Shown here: piece after piece, positions 10,261 to 21,948 of the stretch
Layout of the letters: every line of letters starts with the position of its first letter
How positions within the stretch are numbered: position 1 is the stretch's first letter
NCBI RefSeq assembly: GCF_905220565.1
Contig: NC_059415.1
Location: forward strand, 1,656,001 to 1,720,000
DNA: 64,000 nucleotides
Direction: 5' to 3'
DNA from: Melitaea cinxia
Taxonomy: Eukaryota; Arthropoda; Insecta; Lepidoptera; Nymphalidae
Translations under genes and position numbers: made by a program
Notes under the pieces: model-generated
Told to the model about the DNA's origin: nothing
Database searches by the model: none
Seen by the model: the letters and a program-made list of their open reading frames with translations, nothing else

Positions 10261-10704
10261 CTATCTATCGAAATCTTCTATCAACTTTCTTGTATCCAAA
10301 CTGTCTAAAATTTCATGTTCAATTGAAACTATACCTAAATAACTTAGTCTTTGCTGAAGCATTGTTGATCTTAAATAATTTTTGATCATTTTTAATTTTG
10401 AAAAGGACCTTTCACCAGATGCAACTGAAACTGGCAGTGTAAATAATATTCTTAGCGCTATTGCTGTGTTCGGAAATGTTGAAATTAAGTCATTGGTAAA
10501 AAGATATTGTAATGAGGTTTGTGGATCATTAGACTGGTTTTCTGTAAAATGCAACTTTAGTGCAATGATTTCATGAAATAAACCAATACCGTCAATGTCT
10601 GATTGACTACTTGAACTATCTTTAAGTTTCAGATTTAAATCTTTACAATGTTTTATTAACTATCATTGGAATAATTTAATAAGTTATTGCTAAAAAAGCC
10701 AAAT
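10261..10704 (-). pseudogene. hAT transposase remnant, C-terminal dimerisation domain
   Basis: The minus-strand frame encodes the C-terminal hAT dimerisation region, with LPVSVASGERSFSKLKMIKN followed by YLRSTM and a conserved IEHE-type helix. This form is typical of the ZMYM1-like hAT group. The open frame continues upstream of its first Met (LFHEIIALKLHF) to about 10664, where a frameshift and stop occur, and similarity can be followed to 10704, where the RTE insertion begins. The zinc finger and the catalytic RNase-H-like core are missing, so it is a dead remnant. The normal stop lies about 60 bases inside the left terminal repeat. Confidence 0.85.
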
Positions 10705-10707
10705 ACG

Positions 10708-12165
10708 TCATCATCATCACTTCAGCCTATGCAGTCTACTGCTGGACATAGGCCACCCCAAGTTCGCGCCAGACATCCCGCTTTTCGCAATCTTCATCCA
10801 GCCTACACCGGCAATCTTACGTAAATCGTCGGTCCAAGGGCCGGAGGACGTCCTACGCTGCATTTGACAAGAGGCGGTCTCCACTCCAGGACCCGTCTAC
10901 TCCAACGGCCATCGGTCCTGCGACACAAGATGACCAGCCCACTGCCACTTCAACTTGCTAATTCTGTGGGCTATGTCGGTTGCTTTCGTTCTCTCGTGGA
11001 TAAACTCATTTCTAATCTTATCTTTGAGAGAAACCCCAAGCATAGCCCGTTCCATTGCACGATGCGCGACTTTAAATTTGTGGACCAATCCCTTCGTCAG
11101 TGTCCACGTCTCGGCTCCTTATGTTAACATAGGCAGGACGCATTGCTCGAAGACTTTTGTCTTCAAGCATTGCGGAATCTTCGAAGTGAAGACTCGACGA
11201 AGCATGCCAAACACCGCCCAGCCCAACCGAATCCTCCTGTCGGCTTCTTTCTCGAAGTTGTTGCGGCCTAGTTGGATAGTATGGCCTTGGTAAATATAAT
11301 CCTGAACAACTTCGAGAAGGGTACCATCGACTGATACCGGTCTCGGTATGATTTGGTTGTTAAACATAACTTTCGTTTTGTCCAAGTTCATACAGAAACC
11401 GACACGTCGGGAGGACTCGTTTAGGCGGGCCAGCATGTGGCCTAACTCATCGAACGGCTCCGCAAAGATGACAATATCGTCGGTGAAACGAAGGTGAGAG
11501 ATGAATTCACCGTTGACGTTAATGCCTCGTTCTCCCCAATCTAAGGTCTTAAAGACATCCTCCAGTGCAGTGGTAAACAGTTTCGGTGATATTACTTCTC
11601 CCTGTCTTACCTCACGCCGGAGGGAAATAGGTCCTGTTCTCTGGTCCTGGACATGAACGGTCATCGTCGCCGCGTCGTACATGCATTTCAGTATCTCGAT
11701 ATATCGCCAGTCGATATGACATCTCTGCAGAGAGTCCTGGACAGCCCAGGTCTCGACAGAGTCGAAGGCTTTCTCGTAGTCCACAAATGCCATACACAGC
11801 GGTTGATTATATTCTTCCGTCTTTTGGATAATCTGCCGAACAGTATGGATGTGGTCCACGGTGCTGTAGCAATTTCGAAACACAGCCTGCTCCAGTGGTT
11901 GGAATTCGTCGAGTTCTCTGGCGAGACGATTCGTAACAACCCTCGAAAACTTATAGACGTGGCTCAGAAGTGAGATCGGTCTGTAATTCTTCAACAGAGA
12001 CTTATCGCCTCTCTTAAAGAACAGCACCACCACACTCCTGCACCACGGCTCCGGTGTGGTATCTCGGTGGATGACGGCGTTAAAGAGTCTTGCCAAGGCT
12101 TTTAGGACAGGTCGCCCTGCGGCTTTAAGGAGCTTAGTGGTAACTCCGTCATCCCCCGGGCCCTA
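10708..12165 (-). pseudogene. RTE-clade LINE, 5'-truncated, frameshifted reverse transcriptase
   Basis: The minus strand encodes the RT domain from a GDDGVTTKLLKAAGR-type region near 12160 through the RT motifs FVDYEKAFDSVE, GEVISPKLF and LRFTDDIVIF. The catalytic Asp pair is kept, though FADD has become FTDD. The longest intact frame is 12096-11119 (325 codons). The C-terminal part continues in other frames (MERAMLGVSLKDKIRNEF at about 11046) and ends in the 'CCAGCAGTAGACTGCATAGG' tail and TGA triplets at 10708-10720. The endonuclease is missing. At least two frameshifts make it inactive. It sits inside the hAT element. Confidence 0.85.
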
Positions 12166-12376
12166 AGTAGGAGTCGACCGGCCAGGGGTACAATGACTAG
12201 AATTAGGTATGAGTCGCTCGTTTTGCCGCCCCCTGGGCGTGCCGCCCGTGTGCGGTGCACGCTTTGCACGCCCGCTTACGGCGGCCCTGAGTGTATTATA
12301 AAACAAAGTCCCCAAAATGTATGTGATCGATTCCCTCAAAATCTACTAGACGGATTTTCATGCGGTTTCACCAATG

Positions 12377-12997
12377 TTAAACCATCTAAAATAAACGCTG
12401 TTTATTCTACCCTAGCTGCTCGGATAAATTTCGTTCTGTCAAAAGTTAATAGTATTTTTTTTTTAGTTTATAAACCTTCCGTTTATAGGCCTTAAGAAAT
12501 ATACAAAAAAATAAATTAGCCGAACTGGTTGCGCCGTTTTCGAGTTATGCGCTTAGCAACATTCATTTTTATTTATATAAATAATAGATTATCTGTCATA
12601 AGTAGAGATCGAATCTGAAATTTTCAGACCAATAGTCAGTTGCTGCGACATACGGAATTAGACTAAAACTAGAAAAAGTCCTAAAATATTTAATTAGAAT
12701 TTAGATTTGGTACAGTCTAGACAGTAAGGCCATAAGTATGTCCTAACAGGATCTTAGTAACATTTGCAAATAATACTTAACGCAATAATCAAAATCAAAA
12801 TTTTCTGTATTTAAGTAGGTATGCTTTCAAAGCGCTTTGATTCGTTATTTTTTAAATTTTAATTGGATGAGACTGTAATAAATTTCTTATACAAGCTACC
12901 ACCGATTCAGAATACAAATTCTACTGAGGAGAATTGGAAAGACACTCAGGGTAATATATTGTAGACCGAACAAGTAAATAGAAAGACCTTGTTACAT
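12377..12997. other. AT-rich DNA, possible old Helitron piece
   Basis: The stretch at about 12515-12590 ('GGTTGCGCCGTTTTCGAGTT') reads like old repeat sequence. No gene is seen. Confidence 0.35.
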
Positions 12998-13882
12998 TAA
13001 TTGTGTTCGCTCATAAACGAAAAAAAAACTGACTTCAATTGCATCGACAAATAATACAACGTACGTGTACGAAAAAATAATCAAGTAAATATGCATTATC
13101 AGAGATAACTCAGATAATAATTGTGTTTGCTCGCAAACGAAAAAAAACCGACTTCAATTACATCGACGAGTAATACAACGTAGATCGACGAAAAAATAGT
13201 CAAATAATTACGCGTTATCAAAGATTACTCAAAAAGTAGTAATCAGATCTCGATAAAATTTATATGTGACCACATAATAAACATCAGCTTTCGATTAAAT
13301 CAAAAATTATCCAAATCGGTACACCCAGTAAAAAGTTATTGCGGATTTTCGAGAGTTTCCCTCGTTTTATCTGGGATCCCATCATCAGATCCTGGTTTCT
13401 TATCACGGTACCGAACTAGGGATATCCTCTTTCCAACAAAATAAGAATTATCAAAATCGGTACATCTAGTAGAAAGTTATGCGGCATAATAAAACGTAGG
13501 TCGACGAAAAAAGCGTCAAATAAAAACTCATTATTAGATATAACTCGAAAAGTAGTTGTTAGATCTCAAATAAATTTAAATGGGGCCAATTGGCACACAC
13601 CACCTTTCGATTAAAATAAAATTTGTCGAAATCGGTCCACCCGGTCAAAAGTTCTGATGTAACATACATAAAAAAAAATACAGTCGAATTGAGAACCTCC
13701 TCCTTTTTTGGAAGTCGGTTAAAAATACTTGTAAAATCTTGTTAAAAATTAAGATGACAAGCATAATTTCGATTGAAAAATAATCATAAAAATCGGTTTA
13801 CTCAGTAAAAATTTCTGCGGTAAGACCCAAAAAAATGTACAGTCGAATTGAAGACCTCTTCCTTTTTTGCAGTCAGTTAAAA
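12998..13882 (+). repeat. Repeat A: partial, complete and partial copies in a row
   Basis: A first start at 12998 is cut off after about 120 bases. A complete copy runs 13116-13715, from 'AATTGTGTTTGCTCGCAAAC' to 'GGAAGTCGGTTAAAAA'. A further 3' piece lies at 13752-13882. All are forward. This is a cluster of independent or tandem insertions with no ORF. Confidence 0.7.
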
Positions 13883-14405
13883 GGAAAAGTCGATAAAGAA
13901 AACATTCGTGTAAATAAGAATTATTAAATGCGTTGTTCAATATGAACTAGCGTTTACCTCGCAACTTGTAAATACTGCTTACTTGGTGTTATCTTTCGCT
14001 CTCCCGTCTTACTTTTTCCCAGTTTATATTTTTTATGGTTTTTTATAACACTTTCAGAAGATTGTAAGCTTTCTCGTTGGTAAGCATCGTTAGTTGTTTT
14101 CTTGTTTATTTTATAATGTTTTTGCAATTAGAATATTGTTATCGGAATATTTTCTTCAAATTTTAACAGCGATTTAGACAATGGATGTCTAAAACTATGT
14201 TTAGACAAAGAATGTAAATACATTTGTTGAGGAGTTGTTGAAATTTAATTAATATTAAAAGATTATGTACGTTTGTTATTTGTTAAAGGTTCTCGAGATA
14301 TTACCAAGACAGAAGCCTGTTCTTAATTCGTTAATAATTATTTGTAAGATGAATATTCGAAGATGCTTTTGACCTACTTGAATACAATTATTTTGATTTT
14401 AATAA
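13883..14405. other. Unassigned AT-rich DNA
   Basis: No gene, exon or repeat boundary could be supported. Confidence 0.4.
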
Positions 14406-14535
14406 TGGTTGCCGAACTTACCCCCCAGGAGCTCTGATACTCACCACAGGAACACAACTTGAAAACAGTATTATTTAGCTGTGATTTTCTGTAAGGTACT
14501 TCCCCAGTCGGGCTGTATCCTACCTCAGTTGAAAT
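14406..14535 (-). repeat. SINE-B fragment
   Basis: Reversed family sequence: 'GCCGAACTTACCCC', 'GGAGCTCTGATACTCACCAC', 'GGAACACAACTTGAAAACAG' and a 'CTGTGATTTTCTGTAAGG' extension, the same order as at 24285 and 35805. Confidence 0.6.
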
Positions 14536-14699
14536 ATCACTTATAAGATCGTCTTTGCGCTCTTTTTATTACGTTAATTTTTTAAATGTATGGGTTAAGT
14601 GTGTTATACAGTTTTAAATTAAAAAAAAGTAAATTGGTTTAAGAATATTTTTTCTTTATTTATGTAAGAAATTTAATAATTGCACACATTGCATTGAAA

Positions 14700-15127
14700 T
14701 TTAATACTCGCAAACGAAAAAAAAACCGACTTCAATTACATCGCCAATTCATAAATAATAATTAATAATTCTACAACGCAAGTAGACGAAAAAAATTAAT
14801 AAACGCAACAGTCGGCACTAAGATTTTCGAGGGTTACCCTCGATTTCTCTGGGATTCCATCATCAGATCCTGGTTTCCTTATCATAGTACTACCCTTGGA
14901 ATATCTTCTTTCTAACAAAAAAAGAATTATCAAAATCGGTTCATAAACGACGAAGTTATCCGAGTCGAATTGAGTAAACTCCTCCTTTTTTGACGTCGGC
15001 TAAAAAATACAGTCGCATTGAGAACCTCATCCTTTTTTTGTAGTCGGTTAAAAATAAAACTAGATTTGAAAATATTGTTTGAAAATATTTTTCTGATTTT
15101 AGTTGTTTAGTTTTGTTTTTCATATTC
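14700..15127 (+). repeat. Repeat A, long subfamily
   Basis: A forward copy from 'CTCGCAAACGAAAAAAAAAC' to 'GTAGTCGGTTAAAAA' at about 15052. It is followed by about 75 bases that also flank the copy at 1680-1766 ('TTAGTTGTTTAGTTTTG'). Confidence 0.65.
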
Positions 15128-15275
15128 ACCAGCTTACTCCGAAAAGTGTGATCAGGCGGGACGAACGGAAGTTGAGAGGGAGATATAAGTTAATGAAGAA
15201 AGAAAAAGGAAGAGTTATGTTCCGTATATTACTGTAGGAGCTGTGGTCTAAAGCACACTCGCGCTTTTTTTAAAT
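15128..15275 (+). repeat. Repeat E copy
   Basis: It shares 'AGCTTACTCCGAAAAGTGTG', 'TCGGGCGA'-like and 'GTCTAAAGCACACTCG' landmarks with 19435-19680 and, reversed, 42600-42740. Unclassified interspersed repeat without an ORF. Confidence 0.5.
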
Positions 15276-15914
15276 GGGTAAGGTAATAAATTTTTAGAAC
15301 AATTTCGAAGGTCTTTCATCAGTCACCGTAGAAGCAAAAGTCTAAAGCAACCATACCATTAATGGCCATGAAGCATCAGAGAAACAAATGTGTTATTTTC
15401 GAAAGGGACAAGATAAGGATTTATAATAGGGATGAATATCTTATGACGCTTTTTTTAATCTAATATTCGATGTAACGGTAGTACTAGTTACTGCTTTACG
15501 TAGATTTTTGTCAGAGTACCTATATCTATATATCTGTCTAAAGCTAGTGAGCTAACTGTATACGAACGGTCGACCAGAATCTTGTGCCCTAAATGACTGC
15601 CACGTGAAACTATTTTCCGTAAAATTTGATCAAATAGGCAATCAACTTGGTTAACGTGTGAATTGGAATGAAATTGCCCAATTCAAGGCTATTGGGTCAT
15701 TGAGACCGCCCGACTGATTGTATTAATTCATATGTTTTAAATCACACTGTTGGAAGTTAAAAGGCCGATTTTTGAACTTAATCTGCAGGTAGGCGTGGCT
15801 ATCGTAGAACTAAATTAATAATTTTTGGAAGTCTAGCGCATTTCATTTACGTTACGTTTCTAGTAATATTACTGCCATGTTCTTAAACTACATTTTGTGG
15901 ATAAACGATTCGCT
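15276..15914. other. Unassigned AT-rich DNA
   Basis: Nothing supportable was found. Confidence 0.4.
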
Positions 15915-16205
15915 TCAGGCGTTAATATCCCACAGCTGGGCATGGGGCTCTTTATCAATATTGGAGGATTGGAGCTTAACCCAACACGCCGTTCCACAAC
16001 GGATTGGCAGATAATAATAAATAATTTAAAAAAAAAAACGCTTCACACTCAACGGCCCCCAGTAGAATTTTGTCCTGTGTCGGGGGTCCGGAAACACACA
16101 CAAAACACAAGTACAAACGCTCAGACCACGACAAACGTCTACATCAGTCAGTCAGTTCAGCCTATCGTAGTTCATTGCTGGACATAGGCCTCCACAAGTT
16201 CATAT
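15915..16205. repeat. Composite of SINE-T2 and SINE-R fragments
   Basis: The left part (15920-16010) shares 'CCCACAGCTGGGCATGGGG' and the 'CACGCCGTTCC' motif with the copy at 30548. The middle holds an ACACAACACAAG-type tract. The right part (16150-16205) is the RTE/SINE-R tail, 'ATTGCTGGACATAGGCCTCC'. At least three fragments are joined. Confidence 0.5.
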
Positions 16206-17159
16206 GGTCAATACAAATGCCTCTTGTGAGCGGGGATTAAAATGAAAATAATTATAATGTATTAATAATTAAAAAAAAAACATAACTGTAAAATGAAACA
16301 ATATATCATTTATTATTCCATTTATTATATCATTTATTATTGCATCTATTAAGAGCGAAAGTAAACAAAGTGTTATAATAAACAGATACAAAGAGACTTC
16401 AGGTAAACTTCAGGTGCGAAGGAAATTGGAATGAAAGTAAACACAGAAGTTATCGATTCAAACGACCACTAAATCTTTAGAACCCAATAAAATCGACTTA
16501 CGTTTATTTGTTAAGACATTCTTGCTTTAGACGTATTGAAATAAATATTTTAGTATCAATTGAAATTCCGTAGCTGTTTAATTTGAAGTAATTTCATTAT
16601 TACGTTCCTTTATCTCGTAAACAAAGAATTTTATACAAAAATATACTTGTTCTTTGTTTGTGTATAAAGTTTTTAAGTGCCATGCCTCTATTGTAAGTTC
16701 GTTAATGAATATCCATTACAGTTTCAAAGTGCTACTGTTAAGAGAACGCTAGTTCATTTCGCGTTCGTAGGTAGACATATTGGAATTTATGCGGTTATTG
16801 TTATCTTACTTTGGAAAATATTGCGCTCGGTGACCGTTTCGAAGAGTTATTACGAGTGCTTCTTCTTGTTGTTGCTTGTGCAACGAGTTTGTGTATGTTT
16901 CAGGATCAACTAGTATGTTTGATTCTCTTATCATTTTCTTTTAAGATAGTAATAATTATTTTGATCGTAATTGTGGGGGTGTTATGTTTATTATTTTTTT
17001 GTATGAATGTACAAAAAAATTGATTATAAGACCTTTTTGTTTTTTTTTTTTAATTCTATCTCTAAGCGATAAGGTGCCTCATTGTCCATTATTTATTTTA
17101 TCCTTCATTTTCATTATATTATTTTGTATGTAATCTATACAAATAAATAAAATTGGAGT
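16206..17159. other. Unassigned AT-rich DNA
   Basis: Short open frames between 16677 and 17023 overlap in two phases, are rich in Phe, Leu, Val and Cys, and lack context. I do not support a gene here. Confidence 0.4.
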
Positions 17160-17470
17160 CATCATTTCAGCCTATTGCAGTCCATTGCTGGACATAGGCC
17201 TCCACAAGCTCGCGCCAAAAAAAAATGGCGTGAACTCATGTGTTATGTCCATAGTCACGACGCTGGGCAGGCGGGTTGATGACCGCAGGGTTGGCTTTGT
17301 CGCACCGAAAACGCTGCTGCCCGTCTTCGTTCTGTGTATTCCAAAGCCGATGGTTGGATGGTTATCTCGCTTTTGGTCGGCTTTTTAAGTTCCAAGGTGG
17401 TAGTGGAACTGTGTTATCCCTTAGTCGCCTCTTACGACACCCACAGGAAGAGAGGGGCTGGCTATAACAT
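17160..17470 (-). mobile_element. SINE-R copy
   Basis: Nearly full length: on the plus strand it reads from the shared RTE tail 'CATTGCTGGACATAGGCCTC' to 'CACCCACAGGAAGAGAGGGG'. The element itself lies on the minus strand. Confidence 0.75.
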
Positions 17471-17701
17471 AACTATTTGTTATTTCCGGTTAAGCTACTG
17501 TAGGTATTCTATCTTTCCATTAAAATGGGAGATTTGTTTCCATGCATTATTACTTAATTGGGACTAGAGCATTAAAACCTTAGCAAGGAAGCCACAAGAA
17601 TCGTAATAGGATCAACATTAAAGGCCACTTTATTCCGCTTATATGTGATTATATACTTATTGATATAAAATCACTTGTTGCTCTCAAATATTTATATAAC
17701 T

Positions 17702-18145
17702 AACCGACTTCCAAAAAAGGAGGAGGTTCTCAATTCGACTGTATTTTTTTAAATGCATGCTATGAACTTTTGACCGGGTGGACCGATTTCGACAATTTTT
17801 TTTTAATCGAAAGGTGGTGTGTGTCAATTGGTCCCATTTAAATTTATCTGAGATATAACAACTTCTTTTCGAGTTATATCTAATAATGCGTTTTTACTTG
17901 ACGCTTTTTTCGTCGACCTACGTTGTATTATACCGCATAACTTTCTACTGGATGTACCGATTTTGATAATTATTTTTTTGTTGGAAAGGGGATATCCCTA
18001 GTTTGGTACCATAATAAGGAAACTAGGATCTGATGATAGGATCCCAGAGAAATCGAGTGAAACTCTCGAAAATCCGCAATAACTTTTTACTGGGTGTATC
18101 GATTTTGATAATTTTTAATTTAATCGGAAGTTGATGTTTATCATA
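17702..18145 (-). repeat. Repeat A, reversed, cut by SINE-T1
   Basis: It starts 'AACCGACTTCCAAAAAAGG' and keeps family order through 'ACTGGGTGTATCGATTTTG' to about 18145, where tRNA-like SINE sequence begins. The outer end is missing. Confidence 0.68.
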
Positions 18146-18151
18146 TTACAC

Positions 18152-18235
18152 CCAGACTCGGAGTGGGAATCGAACCCACAACCCTCGGAGCAGAAAGCAG
18201 GGTCACTACAAACTGCGCCAACGGGCTAGACAATT
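18152..18235 (-). mobile_element. SINE-T1, tRNA-derived head
   Basis: On the minus strand, 'GTTGGCGCAGTTTGTAGTG' resembles a pol III A box and 'GGGTTCGATTCCCACT' is a good B box, at the spacing of a tRNA. There is no foldable complete tRNA, and the same cassette recurs at 24950, 30265, 31595 and 43715, so it is a SINE head and not a tRNA gene. Confidence 0.7.
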
Positions 18236-18239
18236 ATAT

Positions 18240-18860
18240 TTTGCTCAAATGGATTAACTTAAAGAAATAAATTTTGATAGCTTTTACTTTTTTTTTTTAT
18301 AACTAACATAGTTGTTAAGAATTATTGTAACTGACATTTAATTATAATTTTGATTTCAATTTCGATTTTGTCTTGATTCTTAGTTTTAATTTTTGATTTT
18401 GGTTTTACGGTGATAATTTGTGATAATTTAATATATTGAAATTTTTTAAACTTAATTTAAATTGAATAAGTTATTATTTCTGAAGCTTTTCTATTGATTG
18501 AATTATGATTTTAGATTTCAGTTTTAATTTTAATTTTGATTGAATTTCAATATTGATTTTTTTAAATTTTTATTATTGGAATTTTGAATTTTAGTATTTA
18601 TTTTAATTTTTTAATTTTAATTATTGTAATATTGATTGAATTTTAATATTGAATTTGGTGATCATTTTAATTTTGGGTTTGATTGAATTTTAGTATGTTG
18701 ATTTTGATGTTAGTGTTATTTTTATTGATTTTTGACTTGGTATAATTTGTTTGTTTGTCATTTGTCACAATTGTTGGAACTAACATAGTTTAGGAAAAAA
18801 TGTAACTAACAAAAATATGGACATATGTCTGAAATAAATTATTATTATTATTATTATTAA
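18240..18860 (+). repeat. AT-rich LINE-tail-like repeat with (ATT)n end
   Basis: Degenerate TTTTGATTTTAATTTTGATT-type sequence for about 500 bases. It is followed by 'ACTAACAAAAATATGGACAT' and 'GTCTGAAATAAATTATT', then an (ATT)n run ending about 18858. An inverted copy lies at 28262-28855. The conserved end plus triplet tail suggests the 3' UTR of a LINE whose interior has expanded (inference). Confidence 0.55.
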
Positions 18861-19434
18861 CATTTGGGTATTAAATATAATATGAGTGAGTATACTTCTA
18901 ATTGAAATTGTGATAGGTTATTTATTAAATTTGTGAGTAGAAGTGAGAAGAATGTCGAGTTAGTCTAAACTGCACTATAAAATATTTTATATAAGGTTTA
19001 TATATAGTGATATTTACATTACCTATTAAATACTGTGTTTAATTTAATTCTCTCAAACTACATAGGCACGTTGAAATTGTACATCTTATAACATTTTTAC
19101 ATTTAGTTTATTACGCCTATTACTAAAGACTCGATATAACCTTAGGCTACAATTACGGTTCTCAAGTTCCATTGTTTAGATGAAACAAAGAATAGTTACT
19201 TAGGAAAAGTTTTCTTAACAAATCCCTTTTTTCTTTCCAAACCGAATCGCGCCATCTTAACGTAATAAATGAATTTTCTAGAAGACGAAATTTAAAAGTT
19301 GCAGTTCCCGTCTAAGGCGAGGATAATATTCGTCGTTCGTTTGGTCGAAATTAATATTAAAGATACAGGTTTATTTTGACCATTTGATGAATAAAGTTAC
19401 GAATACATTGTTTGAGATTAACGTGACGTATTTT
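18861..19434. other. Unassigned AT-rich DNA
   Basis: Nothing supportable was found. Confidence 0.4.
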
Positions 19435-19680
19435 TGACGTACAAATTTTTTACGTACGCTTATCTTGGGGAGTTAGCTGGTGAAGGCGTGAGGAGAGCGT
19501 TACGAAAAGTTTGATCGGGCGAGAACGGAGCAAGAGAGGGGTGCGAGCACACATTTTCTTTCTCTCATAGCCAATTACGTTTCGTATATCTTAGACACAG
19601 TGCAGGCCTATTGTGCAGAAGTTTGACTTCGGTCGTGAGGTCTAAAGCACACTGGATTTTTTTTCATATTTAGTTTGAGG
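19435..19680 (+). repeat. Repeat E, best copy
   Basis: Landmarks in order: 'GTACGCTTATCTTGGGGAGT', 'GAGAGCGTTACGAAAAGT', and 'CGGTCGTGAGGTCTAAAGCA' at about 19632. It shares blocks with 15128-15275 and the inverted 42600-42740. Class unknown. Confidence 0.5.
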
Positions 19681-20503
19681 TTTCCTGCTCGGCGATGAAG
19701 AAAAAGATCGTGGGATATTGTGCAAAAAATTTGAGAGATGTTTAGGGTTTGGCTTGGGTGTAAAGTGGATGTGGTACATGCCCAAAAGTGGGAGACATTT
19801 ATGAGTGCTTACAATATAATCAATGCGCGGTTAGGAACTTAAATAATATACTTAGAAAGCTATAATTGAAGTCCATTTAGTTAAGTTTGGGCGTCTTTTA
19901 GGCTATATCAATAATAGTCTATTTATTTTACATTTTTTTAAACAATGTAAGTTATGATAATGATGAAAATATGAATCGCATGTGGTGTTCCCTTTAAGAA
20001 ATTATAACACTTAGCTGTATTGTAGATTAAGTTCACTTTGTTGTGTAATTGGTGTGAACAAATACTGATCCTAAATAAATAGATAAAGGAACATGGATTC
20101 ACACGAATTTCATCGTGAATTAGGGGAATAACAAGAGGAAAATTTTCTTAATGTGTCCTTTTTACATTTAAATGAAAACATCGGTTCAATTATGATAAAT
20201 TCTGAATTTTTCAATAAACAAATAAAACTAATATTGAAGTCCTCAATATTGGTATCCCGAGAGCGACCCTCTTGTGTTAACTTTGCGCATTAAAACTGAC
20301 CCCAGTTTATGAGTAATATATAATTTAATGACGATGTCCAATACTCTAAGTCGGTAATTATTCTAAGTGACACTAGCAGAGTGGGGTATAGAGAATTATT
20401 ACTTGGTCCACTATCGACCATAAAATATATTATATAAACTGTTAAATATAATGCTACTATTTGTTCTCGATAGGCGAATTTTGAGACGTTTAGCCTAAGT
20501 GTG
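19681..20503. other. Unassigned AT-rich DNA
   Basis: No gene or repeat boundary is supported. Confidence 0.4.
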
Positions 20504-20795
20504 CACTGGGGTTACGGTAGTAAAAATATAGCCACCCACTCGCTTCCCGTGGGTGTTGTAAGAGGTGACTATGGGATAACACAGTTCCTTCCACCTTGGA
20601 CGATCCAACTGCTAGGCTTTGAAATACACAGACCGAAGACGGGCAGCAGCGTCTTTTGGTGTGACAAAGCCCTGCGGTCACCAACCTGTCTGCCCAGCGT
20701 TGTGACTATGGGCAAAACACGTGAGTTCACGCTATTTTTGGTGCGAACTTTGGGAGGCCTATGTCTAGCAGTGGACTGCGATAGGCTGAAGAAGT
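20504..20795 (+). mobile_element. SINE-R copy, forward
   Basis: It runs from 'GGTTACGGTAGTAAAAATAT' through 'GACGGGCAGCAGCGTCTTTT' to 'CAGCAGTGGACTGCGATAGG'. Similar bases flank both ends (AAGTGTGCACTGGG and AAGTGCACCGGG), a possible imperfect target duplication. It is the only clearly plus-strand copy in the window. Confidence 0.75.
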
Positions 20796-21339
20796 GCACC
20801 GGGAAAAAAATCGTTTTTTTTTTTAAATTCAATATAATCTTTATTTATTAATATACTAAAAATAACCAAGCCAAGTGCCTTCTTAACCCGCAAAAGAAGT
20901 ACGTCAAAGTAGTAACATTACGTTTTAACTCAGTTATATGACTTGATATTGAATTCTAAGTATTATGATATAAGGGCATATAAATATCAAAAAGAATATC
21001 GATGATAAAATGTATGGTAATGTCCTAGTCGATGAAAAATTACTCATCCCGTTTCACGAAGGTATAATTGTGTTACCCTAGCGATTGTATGTAGAGTGTA
21101 ATGTGTAGAGAATTTTAAAATACAATAAATATACCTATTTTGTGTACTTCCATTTATTACTCCTTATATACTAAAGTTTTTTTTTGTTATGTATATGAAA
21201 CCAGATTACTCTTGTACTTATAGAATATTTTTAATCACTTTCTTACTGAAAGTAAATAGTAAATAAATGTCGTGAACATAATGTGATTATTACTTACGAT
21301 ACAATAGGTACAATATTCAATTTATTTTTTCTTTTTCAG
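20796..21339. other. Unassigned AT-rich DNA
   Basis: Nothing supportable was found except a pyrimidine tract before 21340, described in the next entry. Confidence 0.4.
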
Positions 21340-21377
21340 ATACGGGAGAGTTGTTTTCTTCAAGCAAGTCGATCAAG
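21340..21377 (+). other. Candidate 38-nt micro-exon (weak)
   Basis: A strong acceptor, 'TTTATTTTTTCTTTTTCAG', precedes 38 bases that encode YGRVVFFKQVDQ in one frame, and AAG|GTACTA follows as a weak donor. The frame closes soon after if read through. The composition is protein-like, but the piece is short and no partner exon was identified, so it may be chance. Confidence 0.2.
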
Positions 21378-21505
21378 GTACTATTCATCATCTATGCCCA
21401 TACTAAAACCACTTTTTATAATAACACATAAAAAAAAAAACGATCCTAACTCAAGCTCAAACAATGATAAATGTCTCAGTCGTCTATACAAATATTTTCT
21501 GTGAC

Positions 21506-21680
21506 CAATGGCGTAGAAAGGGGGGGGAGGGCATCATGCCCGGGCGCTAATCACAAAGACGCGCAAAATGGTCCGCAAAACAAAAAATTGCTGGACATAT
21601 TACATGGTTTTTGAATGGGGGGGAAGGTTTACTAAAAAGGAATTGTGCCCTAGGCACGAGTTAAGCTCGCTACGTCACTG
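21506..21680. mobile_element. Short hAT-like MITE
   Basis: The left end CAATGGCGTAG and the right end CTACGTCACTG are inverted with two mismatches, typical of CAGTGGCGTAG-ended DNA transposons. It is 175 bases long with no ORF. An 8-bp duplication is not evident, so the class is tentative. Confidence 0.45.
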
Positions 21681-21948
21681 GCTATGGCCTGGCAGCCCCA
21701 ACCTATCTTTAAACCTCAATATTATTTTTGTGCTCTCTGTTTATACAACGTGTTTTTAAACTGGCGTCCTTTGTATAGAACTATATAGAGATTACACGGA
21801 GGCATGGAGTGGCTGATTGTATTCTTCAGTCTTTCGTATAATCTCGTCGTAGTAATATGTCGTAAATAGCTAACTGGGAATATCATGCTCATAATCTAGA
21901 ACAGCTTGATTAGAGAGGTACTACAACTTTATATAAAACTAGTTTTTA

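Larger units (their letters stand above)
10202..12289 (-). mobile_element. hAT transposon, internally replaced, 8-bp TSD
   Basis: The left end CAGGCCCGCCG and right end CGGCGGCCCTG form inverted repeats with one mismatch. They are flanked by an exact 8-bp duplication AGTGTATT (10194-10201 and 12290-12297), the hallmark of hAT insertion, and the uninterrupted target exists at 3185-3192. Only the C-terminal part of the transposase remains next to the left end. Most of the interior is taken up by an RTE LINE, so this copy cannot move itself. Confidence 0.88.
10005..12376 (+). mobile_element. Helitron-like repeat split by a hAT insertion
   Basis: Positions 10020-10201 match 3023-3193 almost base for base. 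The match resumes at 12290-12376 ('GTCCCCAAAATGTATGTGAT'), so one Helitron-like copy is interrupted by the hAT element. The repeat loses similarity at both outer ends. Confidence 0.6.

Noticed and set aside
18152..18235. tRNA-like sequence with A and B boxes
   Set aside because: The same cassette recurs many times with a SINE body, no complete cloverleaf is apparent and the repeats vary, so it is a SINE head.
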